In this document: positions 1 through 12,209 of the stretch, one piece after another
Layout: every line of letters starts with the position of its first letter
How positions within the stretch are numbered: position 1 is the first letter of the stretch
Origin: Ampelomyces quisqualis
Taxonomy: Eukaryota > Ascomycota > Dothideomycetes > Pleosporales > Phaeosphaeriaceae
Direction of reading: 5' to 3'
Length of the DNA: 64,000 bases
NCBI GenBank assembly: GCA_018398575.1
Contig: JAGTXZ010000003.1
Location: forward strand, 1,736,001-1,800,000
Notes under the pieces: model-generated
Seen by the model: only the letters and a program-made list of their open reading frames with translations
What the model was told of the DNA's origin: nothing
The model's database searches: none
Position numbers and translations under genes: made by a program

Positions 1-3000
1 ACAACGTTAGGAAAACACAACGTTAGCAATATCTGCAACATTAGTAACACTATTAACATAACTGTACTGCTAGCTACTAGATAGTTCTTAACTGTGCTCT
101 GCTGTGCTAAGTAATAACAGTAATGCCTAGTATACTATTATTAGCAGCCTAGCTTGTAAAACTCTTTTACAAAATAGTTTGTAGTTCTTATATTTAACAT
201 AGCTTTACACTGTCTGCACAACTTTATTACTAGTTAGTAGCCCGTCTTTAACTGTGCCTAACTATAGTTTAAGTCTAAAGTAATCTCTTTAATAGCGCTA
301 TTACTTAGTTTAGGTTTTGCTGCAAATCTACACTATCCTTGCGCTTTAAATTAATTTTGCGTTATGTCTACGTATATACTTCTTTTGTAATACTTTTTGT
401 ATTCTTATACTCTTAAGACTAGGCTACGTATCTACTTAAGCGTTTTTTATTCTACAGCTTTGCATAGTAGTGTACTGTACTCTGCAGTTCTACTGCTTAA
501 TTTACCTAATTTACACTAGCTCTTTAAGCTTTATAGAGATTTCTTTGTTACAATCTTACTTAATCTTTTTTTTATTATTATTATACCTTATAGACTACTA
601 CGTGACAATATCTTTACGTTCTGCTTCTTTAGAACTTTTGTTTCTAAATTGCTTTCTAAGTTATATAGAATAATACTCTTACACACGTCTACTAGCTAGC
701 CTAGTTAATATACTCCAAATATAAATTAGTCTTAAGTGCTCTGTTTGTTTTAAGGCTTTGCAATTATAACTTTATTTGCCTTAATTAGCGTAATAGCTTC
801 TGCAAACGCTATTAACGCTACTAAAATAAATATTAAGTCTAGGTCCCTCTATTTTGCTAACACAGCGTCTATTTTAGACTTTAGCATTTCTTCTTTTAGT
901 AGAAGAACTGTATCTTTGCTAAATCTTTTTTAAAGCCCTATCTAGAGCACTAGTTGCACACATAGCTTATATAAGCTAATAAGGATTTTAGCTTAAATGT
1001 TGTATAGTACTGTTTAATTATCTACTAAGCTCTTCTAATTAAGATTAGGTCTAGTTTTAACATAGGTTCTCTTAGCTTTTAGCTTAATTGCCTTGTACTT
1101 TGCACTATATATAAGCAGCAAGTTAAGGTTATTAGTAAATATTTCTTTATCTAGCTACTAGAAGTACTATTAGATATGCGTTAATGTAAACTGCTTAGTT
1201 TTCTTGCTTCCTTTGCTTTTAAACAGCGCAGCCTTAAGCTAGGCTAGTATTAGAAATGTTGCAATACTTTGTATCTTAGTGTAGTTAAATATATATACAC
1301 TTTTAGCTTTTGCGCTATTTAGCTCTTCTTGTAGTAGTACTATCTTACATCTTGTTATTGCGTTAGCTATAAGCAATTAGAAGTTATCTGTTTAGTATAG
1401 CTAGTAGAACGTTAGAAAGTTACTCTTAATGCCTAAAATCTTCTAGCCTTATAGGTCTTGCGTAACTAGAGTTTAACGCAGCATAAACTTTACTACAATC
1501 TTCTTTTCTAACACTATAAGCGCTATATACTTAAGAGAATTAAGCACGTTTTTAACTTCTTTTTGTGCCTTAAATAAGCAGGTGTCCTAGCTCTTTACTA
1601 TAACTAAGCCTAATATCTTTCTTATTCTTCTTATATTTATAATTTTCTTAATACTTGTGTATATAGAGTTAGCAGTAGTAAATAGTTTAGAACTGTCTAT
1701 GTTATTCTTCTTGCCTGTAAAATAGTACTAGTTTAAGAAGTTCTTATTATCTTATAGTCTACTAAGTGCTAAAGAGATAAAAATAAGTATCTTATAGAGA
1801 CTCTTTTCTATTAGTATACCTAAGAGAGCCTAGGCCTTTTACTAATAACTATAGTTCTTGCTTTAAATAGTCTTATACAAGTTGCCTATAATAGTATTTT
1901 TAGATTTACAGTTATAGAACTTGTTAAAGATAATACGTCTCTATATTACTACGTAGCTAGAATTATTAAGAGTATCTCTTGCGCTTACTTTGCTACCTCT
2001 TAATAATATTTTGTGTATAGTTATAAGTCTTATAGTTTAGTATTTGTTAAGCACACGTTTTACTAGTGTTATGTAGCTGTATACAATTATAAATTAGCTA
2101 GCAGATAGTGCTAGATAGTGCGCAGTTATATTTAGGTAGACGTTTAGCATATAGCGTTCTTAGATATACTATAGAACTGTCTCTATATACTTCTTACTAT
2201 CTTTTGTAAATTTGCGTAGTAGAACGTTTTAGTTAGACGCTGCAAGGTGCTATTTAACTTACAGATTAATCTTTATCTCTATTTCTTTGTTTGCTATTAG
2301 TGCGCTTATGCTCTGTAGAGGAGTATTGTTTATAAAGCAGATATAAAGCGTAAGAAAGTCTTTTAGGTTGCACTATTTAGATTTACAGAGGCTTATAGTA
2401 ATAATTTTAGCCTTTTATGCAGCTAGTGCGCAGCTCTATCTACTTACTATAGATGCTGCTAACTATAGCTCTCTTAGTATTAAAGGGTTTTTTTTGCATA
2501 TATATAGAAATGTCTGTTAGTTAGTTATAGAGCACTATTCTTAACTGTTGTCTTTAGCTTTATATTAACTAGTTTTATTCTTTAATTAGTCTTCTTGCAC
2601 TTTAGTCTAGTTCTTAAAGTGCGCATACCCTATAATTATTATAAGTACAGCTAATCTTGTTTTTTTTATACCTATTATATTTCTAAATATACTGCTATTA
2701 TCTAAAGATAGCTCTTTTTTGTAAAGTATATAAGCCTCTGTTAGTTAGTATACTATAAATAGGACTGTTAGTTTTTATAATAAATATAGTATTATAAGCG
2801 CGTTATCCTTAAAGTCTTTTAGTAGAGATCTAAAGAAGTTAGCTACTTTCTGCTATTTGTTCTTTTAGCAGTGTTCTATTACTACTCTAATTTAAGCTTA
2901 TAGTTTATCTGCTGTTCTGTCTTGTATATTAGTTACGTAAATTATAGTTATAGGCTCTCTATAGTACACTTACCTTGCGTTTAGTAGAGCTTAGAGCTGC

Positions 3001-4840
3001 AGCCTTTCTTTTAACGCAAGTTGTTTTGCTAACTAAAGCTCTTTATTCTTATTTCTGTTACTTTTATTATACTTTTCTTATTCTTCTTTACTGCTAGAGT
3101 AAGTATCTTTCTCTAGTAACCTTTATTATTTTTCTATAGTACTTTTGCGTTTCTGTCTAAGGATAGTAATTAGCGTAGATATTGTGTTGTTTTGTGTTTG
3201 CGCAGTATCTTTGTCTCTACTTCCCTTTACTTTCTTTGTAGTACTATTATTCTACTTCTTTAGGCGCTTAATTTTAGTAGTTAAGGTCTTAATGTGTATG
3301 TCTAGGCTGTTATCCTTCTTCTTCTTGCCTCTACTCTATTTATTAAAGCGTTTGCTACTATTTGCTTTAGGTCCTATTAATAGTTTACAGGCTAGGTCTG
3401 CTAGCGCTCTTATTGTCTTTTGTTATTTATAGTTATTATCTTTAGTGTTGTTATTAAGCTCTAAGTAGAGGCACCTTTACCTTTTATCTCTAGTAGTACC
3501 TACTAGGTTTATAATATTACTATTGCTACCTAAAGTAAAGTGCACTATATTATGTAGTTAGCTATTGTTATTTGTATACTATTCTAGGTTGTATTACTAC
3601 TAGGCTTAACTTTGTCTTGTACTAGAGTCTAGCATTTAATTGCAACGCTCTTAAGGCTTCTTATCTAAACGTGTAAGTTAATAGTTACAGCTAAATTATT
3701 ATTGTTAGTAATTAGGCGCAGCGCTAACGCGTTAAATATCTTTAAAGTTCAAACTATATACTAGTCTATAAATTTTAGTTGTAACAAGTGTTTAACAAGT
3801 GCACTGTATTTAAGATATTATAGCTTTATCTTAAAGTTACTATCTTTAAGCTACTGTTAATGTATAGCTATTATTAGCCTTAAAAGTAAGAAGGTCTAAG
3901 CAGTTTAATAATGTACGCTGTCTATAATATAGATATTAACGTTGTTAAGTAACAGTTTAGTTGTTATTATAGTAAGGCCTATTAGCTAGGTTACTAAAGT
4001 AGCAAAAGAACTTAAGACTACTAATGCTAACTACGTGCGTTCTAGTTCTAAGTTTATAAGTGTTAGCTATTTTTCTATATGTTTAGCTTTAACTTTGTTG
4101 CTGTAGTCTTAAATTTCTAAGATTATCTTCTTTTATACAGCGCTAGCTGTTGCCTTATAGAATTCTCTTAGTATGCTACTATTAGTTAGTCTAGGGCATG
4201 TAGTATACTTAAGCTATTTATCTATTGTTAGGCTGCGCATTGTCTTTAGGTAGTTAGCCTATAAGTATGCCTGTTTAATCTTGTTATATGTGTTCTTATG
4301 CTAGATAAAATCTGTTATCTCTTTAACCTATATGCGCTAGTCTACTATATTAATATTATAGCCTATTCTTATAATTGCCTATAATATATTGTTAGTAGTT
4401 GTTGTCTTTATATTGCTTATATACTATTTATTTAATTAAGGTAGCTGCTACTTATACTTGTTGTTACAATTCTATAACGCGTATATTGTACAATATATTA
4501 CGCGTAATAGTTAAGAATAGTATAGGCAGGTATAAGAATAGTAGAATAGTTATAGCTTAGTTAGCGTGTGTAGGTGTACTTGTGTTATGTGCTTACTTGT
4601 AATAGTGTTATAATATATAGTATAGTATAGTAAATGTAACGTAGAAAATTACGTATATTTATATTATAGTACTATTGTTATTGTTATGTAGTTATAGTGT
4701 ATTTGTAGTAGCAACGCAGTATTATATAGTTATAGCAGTAGGTTAAATTATAGGTGCAAGTAAAAGTAAGTAGAGTTTTGTTCTAGTATTACATAGCTTC
4801 TTACCTAGCGCTAACGCGTTGTATTATGTCTTTAAAGTAA
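1..4840. repeat. AT-rich, RIP-degraded repeat DNA; left end of a DNA-element copy at its start
   Basis: No intact gene is visible: every frame is broken by TAA/TAG and the two short open frames (470-673, 3145-3432) are low-complexity by-products of the base composition. Positions 5 to about 105 match the left end of the 845-bp element found at 19979 (CGTTAGGAAAAC start, then the ACATTAG/ACACTA-type subterminal words), after which similarity stops. On the minus strand around 2040-2640 there are broken protein-like traces with a faint hAT-transposase look (a segment reading LNVYLNITAHYLALS). That resemblance is weak. The stretch is best read as old, heavily mutated transposon DNA. Confidence 0.6.
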
Positions 4841-4879
4841 GTAAAGGTATATTTCAAGAGAGCGCCTCTTACTATATGT

Positions 4880-5405
4880 TATTCTTAGTATAGCACTATA
4901 TAGTACTATAGGACACTATATAGCACTAAGCAAAATTCTTACCTTCTAGGTTTTTATATTATAGTATAGGTAACTTACTTCTTGTATATTATATTAGTAG
5001 CACTCTCTTTAGTCTAGCAGGCAAACTTAGCTAAACCTACTAGTACTATTATAGTAGACAGGTCTACTATATAGTACTGTAGGATACTATATAGCACTAA
5101 GCAAAATTCTTACCTTCTATATTTTTGCATTATAATATAGGTAACTTACCTCTTGTATATTATGTTAGTAGCACTCTTTTTAGTCTAGCAGGTAAACTTA
5201 GCTAAACCTACTAGTACTATTATAGTAGACAGGTTTACTATATAGTACTATAGGACACTGTATAGCACTAAGCAAAATTCTTACCTCTTATGTTTTTGTA
5301 TTATAATATAAGTAACTTACCTCTTGTATATTATATTAGTAGCACTCTTTTTAGTCTAGTAAGTAAACTTAGCTAAACCTACTAGTGCTATTATAGTAAA
5401 TAGGT
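4880..5405. repeat. Minisatellite, 171-bp period, about three copies
   Basis: The word GCACTAAGCAAAATTCTTACC recurs at 4923, 5094 and 5265 (with small changes), a spacing of exactly 171 bp both times. Each unit also carries the CTAGTACTATTATAGTAGA block and a blunt ATATAGTACT segment. Copies differ by scattered substitutions, mainly transitions. No coding capacity. Confidence 0.85.
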
Positions 5406-8360
5406 TACGCAATAAGGCTGCGTTAGAATATTTAAGTTGTATACTAGCGTCTAGCAGTTTACGTAGAATTATAGAGAAGTTTTTTATATGTCTATAGTTC
5501 TGTTAGCAAAGAAAGCTATTTGTTACTTTCTGTTTCTTTGCACTATGTTGTTCTATTATAATTCTGTATTATCTATTAGTGTATCTAACGCCCTAGACTA
5601 TATGCTATTAGCGTAGATAGTAGTTAACAGATCTCTATAGTGCACGTAGCTTGTAGCTAGCAAGAAAGTGTATAGCAGCCTGCTTTTATTATACATTTTA
5701 ATATTAGTTTAAGACGTTTGTATTTTTAACTAGATGATTCTACTCTACGTTTTATAGATTTGTTTATAAAGAGATTAGTTTCTTCTTTTTAACGCTAAGT
5801 TTACTATTAATATAGTAGTATTCCTTTGTTTAGGTGTTCTCTCTTAGTATTAGTAACTAATGTTGTAAATTGTGTAGTACACAGTATCTTATAAAGAATA
5901 CTATTATTATCTATTATCTTATGTTCTTGTATAATAGCCTTGTCTCTTGTTAATATATCTTATAGTGTAGTATTTCTGCTTAGTGCTAGTATGCTAGAGT
6001 GCTTAACTTCCTACGCTACTATTCTACTTAGATGTTACTATGCGTGTATAATTTTTTAATAACCTTACTCTTTTAGTTGCATAGATTATGTGCTACTACT
6101 TTAGATTATTAATCTAGTCTTTAGCCTAATATAATTAGTGCTAGGTAATTATTCTTTAATTTTAGTGTTTGCTAGGCTAATGTTATCTAGTTATTTTAGT
6201 TAATGCGCTAGCTAAAATACTAGAGATTATAGGCCCTGTAAGATAATTTGTGCAATAGCTATTCTTGTTCTAGTTAAGTATAGTATTATTACGCTTTTCT
6301 AACTATAACTACACTATAACATTACTCTTAGTTTTTATACTTACAGACAGCCTAGTATTATCTTATTTTAAGTATATAGTATTCTTGTGTTTGTATTAGC
6401 GCAGTCTTACTACCTAGTTGCGTATATCTTTTTAGCGTCTGTCTTACAGCTCTATAGCTATCTATTTTATAGTTATCTGTTATAGTGCTCCTAGCTTGTT
6501 AATATATTGCCTATTGTTTGTAGTAAACTCTTGCTAACCTACGTATACCTGCAGTTAATCTATTATATCTGTTGCTTTACAGTGTAATAGTCTAGAAAGC
6601 AACAGTACCTTATAGTTTTCCTTTGTTTTATTTAGGCTGTATATTACAATAATATAGTCTAAGAGGTAGGCTAGATCTTTGTAGTTAGGATTGCGCTCTT
6701 TAAGTAACTTAATAAAGCTTTTAACGTCTATACTGTTAACAACGCGTATGTTTTTAAGCTAGTTAACTAAATTATTAAGCTTATAGTAGGTCTCTTAGAA
6801 GTTAGCTATATATAGCTGTAGGCTGTAGTATATATTTAGATATATTAAGATCTACTAGCTACTGCATATAGTCTTAGCTCTTATCTTATTATACTACGTA
6901 TAATATCTTTAGCAAATAGCGTAAATAACATCTATTATCTTAGTAGGATGTTTGCCTATTATACTTTTCTCTACTACAAAGTGTAGGAAATAGGCGTAGA
7001 CTTTAGCCTTCTATGCGTAAGTAATACCTTAGTCTATTAGTTAGTATAATATTGTGCTACCTGCAAGCAGAAATATAACTCTATTGTATTAGTAAGTATT
7101 ATAACCTCTATTACTATAATAAGCCTACAGTATATTAACACTATACATACTAAATATTCTGCAGCAATTAGTAGCTTATCTAAAGCTTAGCTACTATGTG
7201 TTTGTAAGGCAAGAACCTATTAATTAGTAATAATACTTGTCTGTTTATGCAGTTATTAAACTATTTCAGCTATTTTAGTATAATGTTAGTGTCTATTTAG
7301 GTAGAATTATTATCCTAATAGATATAACTAAGACTGTAGATATTTAGGTTCTTCTTACTATCTATATAAGTTATGTAGTTTAAGAATCTTATAAACTATA
7401 GAGGCACTTAGTCTAAGCTATCTGCGTTTATATACAGTATACTAGTTATATACTCTCTGTCTAGTCTAAGTCTAGCTTTTATATTGTCTACTAACATATA
7501 TTAGAGCAAGTGTTTCTAGTATATGCTAGCCTTATCTATATTATATAAATTTTTAGGCGCGTATCTACTTACTATGTCGCAAATCTCTTCTATTATAAGC
7601 TTAGTGTTCTTAACTATTATACTACTATAGTTGCCTACTGTTTTTGCAAACTGTTTATATAACTGCACGCTATATTATTATTTATATATAGTAAGCTATC
7701 TGTTATTAAACTCTAGTATTTTGTAGCTGTTATATTTAGGCAGCTGTTACTAAAGTTAACATATAGTTTTGTAAATTATGTTATTAGTAACATTAACGCA
7801 GGCTGCCTACAACTCTATATACTAGTTATTTAGAGCTGCCTTAAGAGTTTTCTATTGCAGACGCCTATTATGCGCGTAGTTATAGCTAGTGTATTTAGTT
7901 TTGTTACTATCTAGGTATTCTTGCGTTATTAGGAAGATATTAGTTATATTATTTAGTTGCACATAGTAGCAAAAGGCTCTAGTAGCTTATATAGCAAGTT
8001 GTTATAGTGTTAAATGTAGAAATAATGCCTTATGTTTACAAACCTTAATATATTCTGTAATAGTCTAGGCATAACTATATTACTAGTTAGGCGTTAGACC
8101 TTAACCTATCTATAAACTAGGTAATGTAGGCTTAATGTTATAGTAGTAAAATAACAGTAGAAACTAGATATATTTATAATAAGCAATCTACTATCTAATA
8201 TAGTAAAAACAATACACTTGCGTATACTAATACTCTAGTAGCTACTTATAGCATTTAATATAAAATAAAATCTAAACTTAGCCTTAAACTTATGCTAGTA
8301 TTATTATAGTACTAATTAGTTGCTCTAGGTGCTTATTACAGTAGATAGCTTGCAATTAAC
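5406..8360. repeat. AT-rich RIP-degraded DNA without recognisable gene
   Basis: Three kilobases of TA-rich sequence with dense stops in all frames. Minus-strand translation around 7200-7500 gives a longish broken protein-like stretch (a run reading KARLRLDREYITSILYINADS), suggesting an old transposon coding region on the minus strand, but I cannot assign a family. Nothing else is supported. Confidence 0.45.
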
Positions 8361-8362
8361 GC

Positions 8363-8640
8363 TAATAGTACTCTCTAGTAGATAATAGTTATAGATAGTG
8401 CAACGCAACTATAGCTGCTAGTTGTTAGAAGAGCCTACTATAGTAGTAGGTCGCGTGCAGTACTAGTAGTATTCTCTAGTAGATAACAGTTACTAATAGT
8501 GCAACGCAACTATAGCTACTAGTAGTTAGAAGAGCCTGCTATAGTAGTAGGTTGTGTACAGCACTAGCAGTATTTTCTAGTAGATAATAGTTACTAACAG
8601 TGCAACGCAACTGTAGCTGCTAGTTGTTAGAAGAGCCTAA
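8363..8640. repeat. Minisatellite, 101-bp period, three copies
   Basis: The word CTCTAGTAGATAA starts at about 8372, 8473 and 8574, a spacing of 101 bp. Each unit contains GTGCAACGCAACT and AGAAGAGCCT. The last unit is truncated after AGAAGAGCCTA near 8640. Unit differences are mostly transitions. Confidence 0.8.
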
Positions 8641-9236
8641 TTATAGAGATTAATACGTTTAAAGTGTTTGCTGCCTTATATACTATATATAAAATTTATA
8701 AAGTATTATACGTTACCTCTTATATATATTCTTCTCTACTAAGCGTCTCTAAGATAAATAAATATAGGCCTATTATTTTAATTTATACAGGTGTTCTTTA
8801 AAGTCTTAGTTATGCCTACTAGTGTAGTAGGTATCTTTTTTGTTACTAGCTAGTAGTATTTTAGTGTAAATAAGTTTAATACGCGTAACTTCTTTACGTT
8901 AATAGAAGTTCTTAAAGCTGTAATAAAGCTTAGTAATAATAGGAGACTTAATGTTGTATAAGTTATAGTTAGAATATCTTAATATCTAGACGTTAGATTG
9001 CTGCTTATAGAGTCTAACAGAAATATATTATATATAGTATAAGAGAGGTTACAGCTGCTTAGGTAGGCTTTGCTATTAAAAAGCCTAATAAGAGTGCTAG
9101 GATAGAGATATCCTAACAAATAACTGCAACTCTACGTTATTCTTAATTTTTACCTGTAACAATATATAGACAAAAGCATGTAAATTGTAGTTGTATCTCT
9201 AATATCTTCTAGTTACCTAATAGTATAAGAATTGCG

Positions 9237-10000
9237 TTCTTAAGTTAGGCTAAGTTATTAATATGTATTGCAGAACATAACAAAGTTATTGCAATAACAG
9301 CGCTCTTAAGTTAGGCTAAGTTATTAATGTACGCACTAGGATGCTATTGTAGCTGTTGTTATAGAAATCCTTGCTTTTAAACATGCTATAAAGTATCTTA
9401 GTTAAGTAATAGTGTTATAGAATATAATAAAGTTGTTGCAATAACAGCGCTCTTAAGTTAGGCTAAGTTATTAATATGTGCACTAAGATGCTATTGTAGC
9501 TATTGTTATAGAGATTCTTACTTTTAAACACGCTATAAGGTATCTTAGTTAAGTAATAGTGTTATAGAATATAACAAAGTTATTGCAACAATAGTGCTCT
9601 TAAGTTAGGCTAAGTTGTTAATATACGCATTAGAATACTATTGTAGCTGTTATTGTAGAGATTCTTGCTTTTAAACACGCTATAAGGTATCTTAGTTAAG
9701 TAATAGTATTGCAGAATATAACAAAGTTATTGCAATAACAGCACTCTTAACTTAGGCTAAGTTATTAATACACGCATTAGGATGCTATTGTAGCTGTTGT
9801 TGTAGAGATTCTTACTTTTAAACATGCTATAAAGTATCTTAGTTAAGTAATAGTGTTACAGAATATAATAAAGTTATTGTAACAATAGCGCTCTTAAGTT
9901 AGGCTAAGTTGTTAATATGCGTATTAGGATGCTATTATAGCTGTTGTTATAGAGATCCTTGTTGTTAAACACGTTATAAGGTATCTTAGTTAAGCTATAA
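9237..10000. repeat. Minisatellite, exactly 147-bp period, about five copies
   Basis: The word CTCTTAAGTTAGGCTAAGTT starts at 9303, 9450, 9597, 9744 and 9891, so four consecutive spacings are all exactly 147 bp. A partial unit precedes at 9237, only 66 bp upstream of the first full one. Each unit contains GATGCTATTGTAGCTGTTGTT, TTTTAAACA and ATCTTAGTTAAG blocks. Substitutions are mainly transitions and no indels are seen between full units. Confidence 0.9.
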
Positions 10001-10279
10001 CATCTAAACAGCTACTAAAGAGTTTATCTAGGACATAAATTTGCTTTTATACTAGTAGGCTAAGAAGTAGCGCAAGTGTAGTGCTAATAACATAGTAAAG
10101 CTTAGTTCTAGATTTTTAAACTATATAAACATATAGACGTAATAGGTATAGTTTTAGTTTTGTAAGAATAAAAATATAATAAAGAATTAAGTTTCTTAGA
10201 CTTATAAAAAATATATATATAAAGATAGTAACATTAAATTAAGAGTATAAGTTACGTATTAAGAAGCAGCTGTATATAT

Positions 10280-10600
10280 AGGCATATAAGTAAATTTATC
10301 TCTAGTTTTAAGGTTAGGAAAGTATAAGAAGGCGCAAGTGTATAATAGATAAAAATAACACTAAGTTCTGTATATATTTTAACAAAAGACTGTTACCTTA
10401 ACCCTAAGACTAGAGATATATAAGTAAATCTATCTCTAGTTTTAAGGTTAAGGAAGTGTAAGGAGGCGTAAGTATATAATAGATAAAAATAACACTAGGT
10501 TCTGTGTATATTTTAACAAAAGACTATTACCTTAACTCTAAGACTAGAGACATATAGGTAAATTTATCTCTAGTTTTAAGGTTAGGAAAACATATATATA
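10280..10600. repeat. Minisatellite, 134-bp period, about 2.5 copies
   Basis: TAAATTTATCTCTAGTTTTA recurs at 10291, 10425 and 10559, with 134-bp spacing twice. The units contain AATAACACTA and AACAAAAGACT blocks. It ends shortly before the DNA-element copy at 10641. Confidence 0.85.
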
Positions 10601-10640
10601 GTAAGAGGCAGAGGGTAGCTAGCTAGCAAGGCTATTATAT

Positions 10641-11484
10641 TGTTAGAAAAATATAACATTAGCAACATCTGCGACATTAGCAACACTGTTAGAACAGTTA
10701 ACTAGACAGTTCTCGACTGTACTTAACTGTCCCTAGGGTCTCCTATTTGTTCTGGCTGCCTAATTAGACTAAAACGCTTAAATTAATCTGCCTGATCCAC
10801 TAGACCCACCTGCCCCACCCGCACCATTACGTTATTATCCTAAAAACTAAAAATATAGAGCTTAATTTTCTCTTTAAAACGTACTTTTCAGATTTCTTAT
10901 AGCTGCTCTTGTTGTTGAGATGCAAGGCAGTAAAGTTTGTAGAGTTTTAAAGTTCTTTGCTAAGGCTTGTTTTCGCTAAAGCTCTAGCACTTTAACAAGA
11001 TAATATATTATATTTTTTATTAAAGAAATAGTAACTAAAGTGTAGATTTTACCTTAGGACATTTTATTATAATATATTATGTAGGGGGTGCCTAGATCTA
11101 TTGTGTTGAACATACTTAAAGTTTTTTTAAAAAAGTTTATAACTTTAACGCGCTATATCTCAATAACTAGAGCAGCTACAAAACTTCTGAATAGTGCATT
11201 TTAAAGAGGGAATTCCGCTCTATATTTTGTATTTTTAGGTTACTTACGTAATTATAAAAATACAGCAATACAGTCACGTGAGTAAAATTAGCGACATTAG
11301 CAACACTAGCGACTCTGTCAGATCTAGCGACTCTATTGGGTCGCTGTCAGGTTGCTGTCAGGTCGCTAGCAACCAGAAGTAAGTAGGGCAACTTTAGCAA
11401 ATTGTCTAGTAGACAGTATTACTGTTAGGCTGCTGCAGGTTGCAGTAATTAGGCTAATTAGATTAATCTTAAACTTTTCTAATA
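10641..11484. mobile_element. RIP-mutated copy of the 845-bp non-autonomous DNA element
   Basis: This stretch aligns along its full length with the element at 19979-20823 and is about the same size. It shares the TTAGCAACATCTGCGACATT start, the CACCTGCCCCACCCGC block, the TATAGAGCTTAATT block, the CAATAACTAGAGCAGCTA block, the CAGTCACGTGAGTAAAATT block, and an end in ATTAATCTTAAACTTTTC. The ends have decayed from CGTTAGGAAAA/TTTTCCTGACG toward TGTTAGAAAAA/TTTTCTAATA, as expected from RIP. No coding capacity. The exact right end is uncertain by a few bases. Confidence 0.8.
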
Positions 11485-12209
11485 ATGCTCTATTAGTGCC
11501 AATAGTTTAAGAGCAAGCAGCACGTAGATGCGTTTAATATATAGTAGTTTGTTAACAGTCTTTGTTACTATTTGGCTTCTATTATATTTACACATTAGAG
11601 TAAGTTAGAATAGTAGTTTCTAATAGACAACTGTTCTATACTATGCTAGAGAAAGAATATGAATTAGATCTGCAGGTATTTTAAAACTAGAAAAGATTAA
11701 ATATACTAGCTGCTTAGAACATTAGTTAACACTATATATAAATTATACTTATTATTTCTTACTATTAAGTAATTGCCTACGCCTATTACTAGTCTTACCT
11801 ATAGTATATATAGTACACTATTCTACCTGCTTCTATCTATACTAAGCCTAGCTACCTTAGTACAGGTTGTATATTAGGCTGCTAGAGCTACTAGTCTATT
11901 TTTTTTATACTTTTAAACCTTGTACATGTCTACTTGCAGGTATACTTACCTTTTTAGGTGTTTGGGTTCTACTATATATATTCTAAACACGCAGTAACTT
12001 GTTTATTCTAGGGTGTTAATATTTTTTAGTATAAGGATTATTATTAATATTAATCTTTATTACGCTGTGTTAGCTAGCCTAACTAACCTAGTTATTAACA
12101 AGTAAGTACTAGTGCAATAACGTAATAGTTATTAGTGTAATAAGAAATATAGAAGAAAAGAAAAATATTAGTTATTATACTTATAACTGTTATTATAGTT
12201 CTATACACA
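11485..12209. repeat. AT-rich spacer between two DNA-element copies
   Basis: About 725 bases of TA-rich sequence separating two copies of the same element family. No open frame, tandem repeat or recognisable protein trace was found. Confidence 0.4.
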
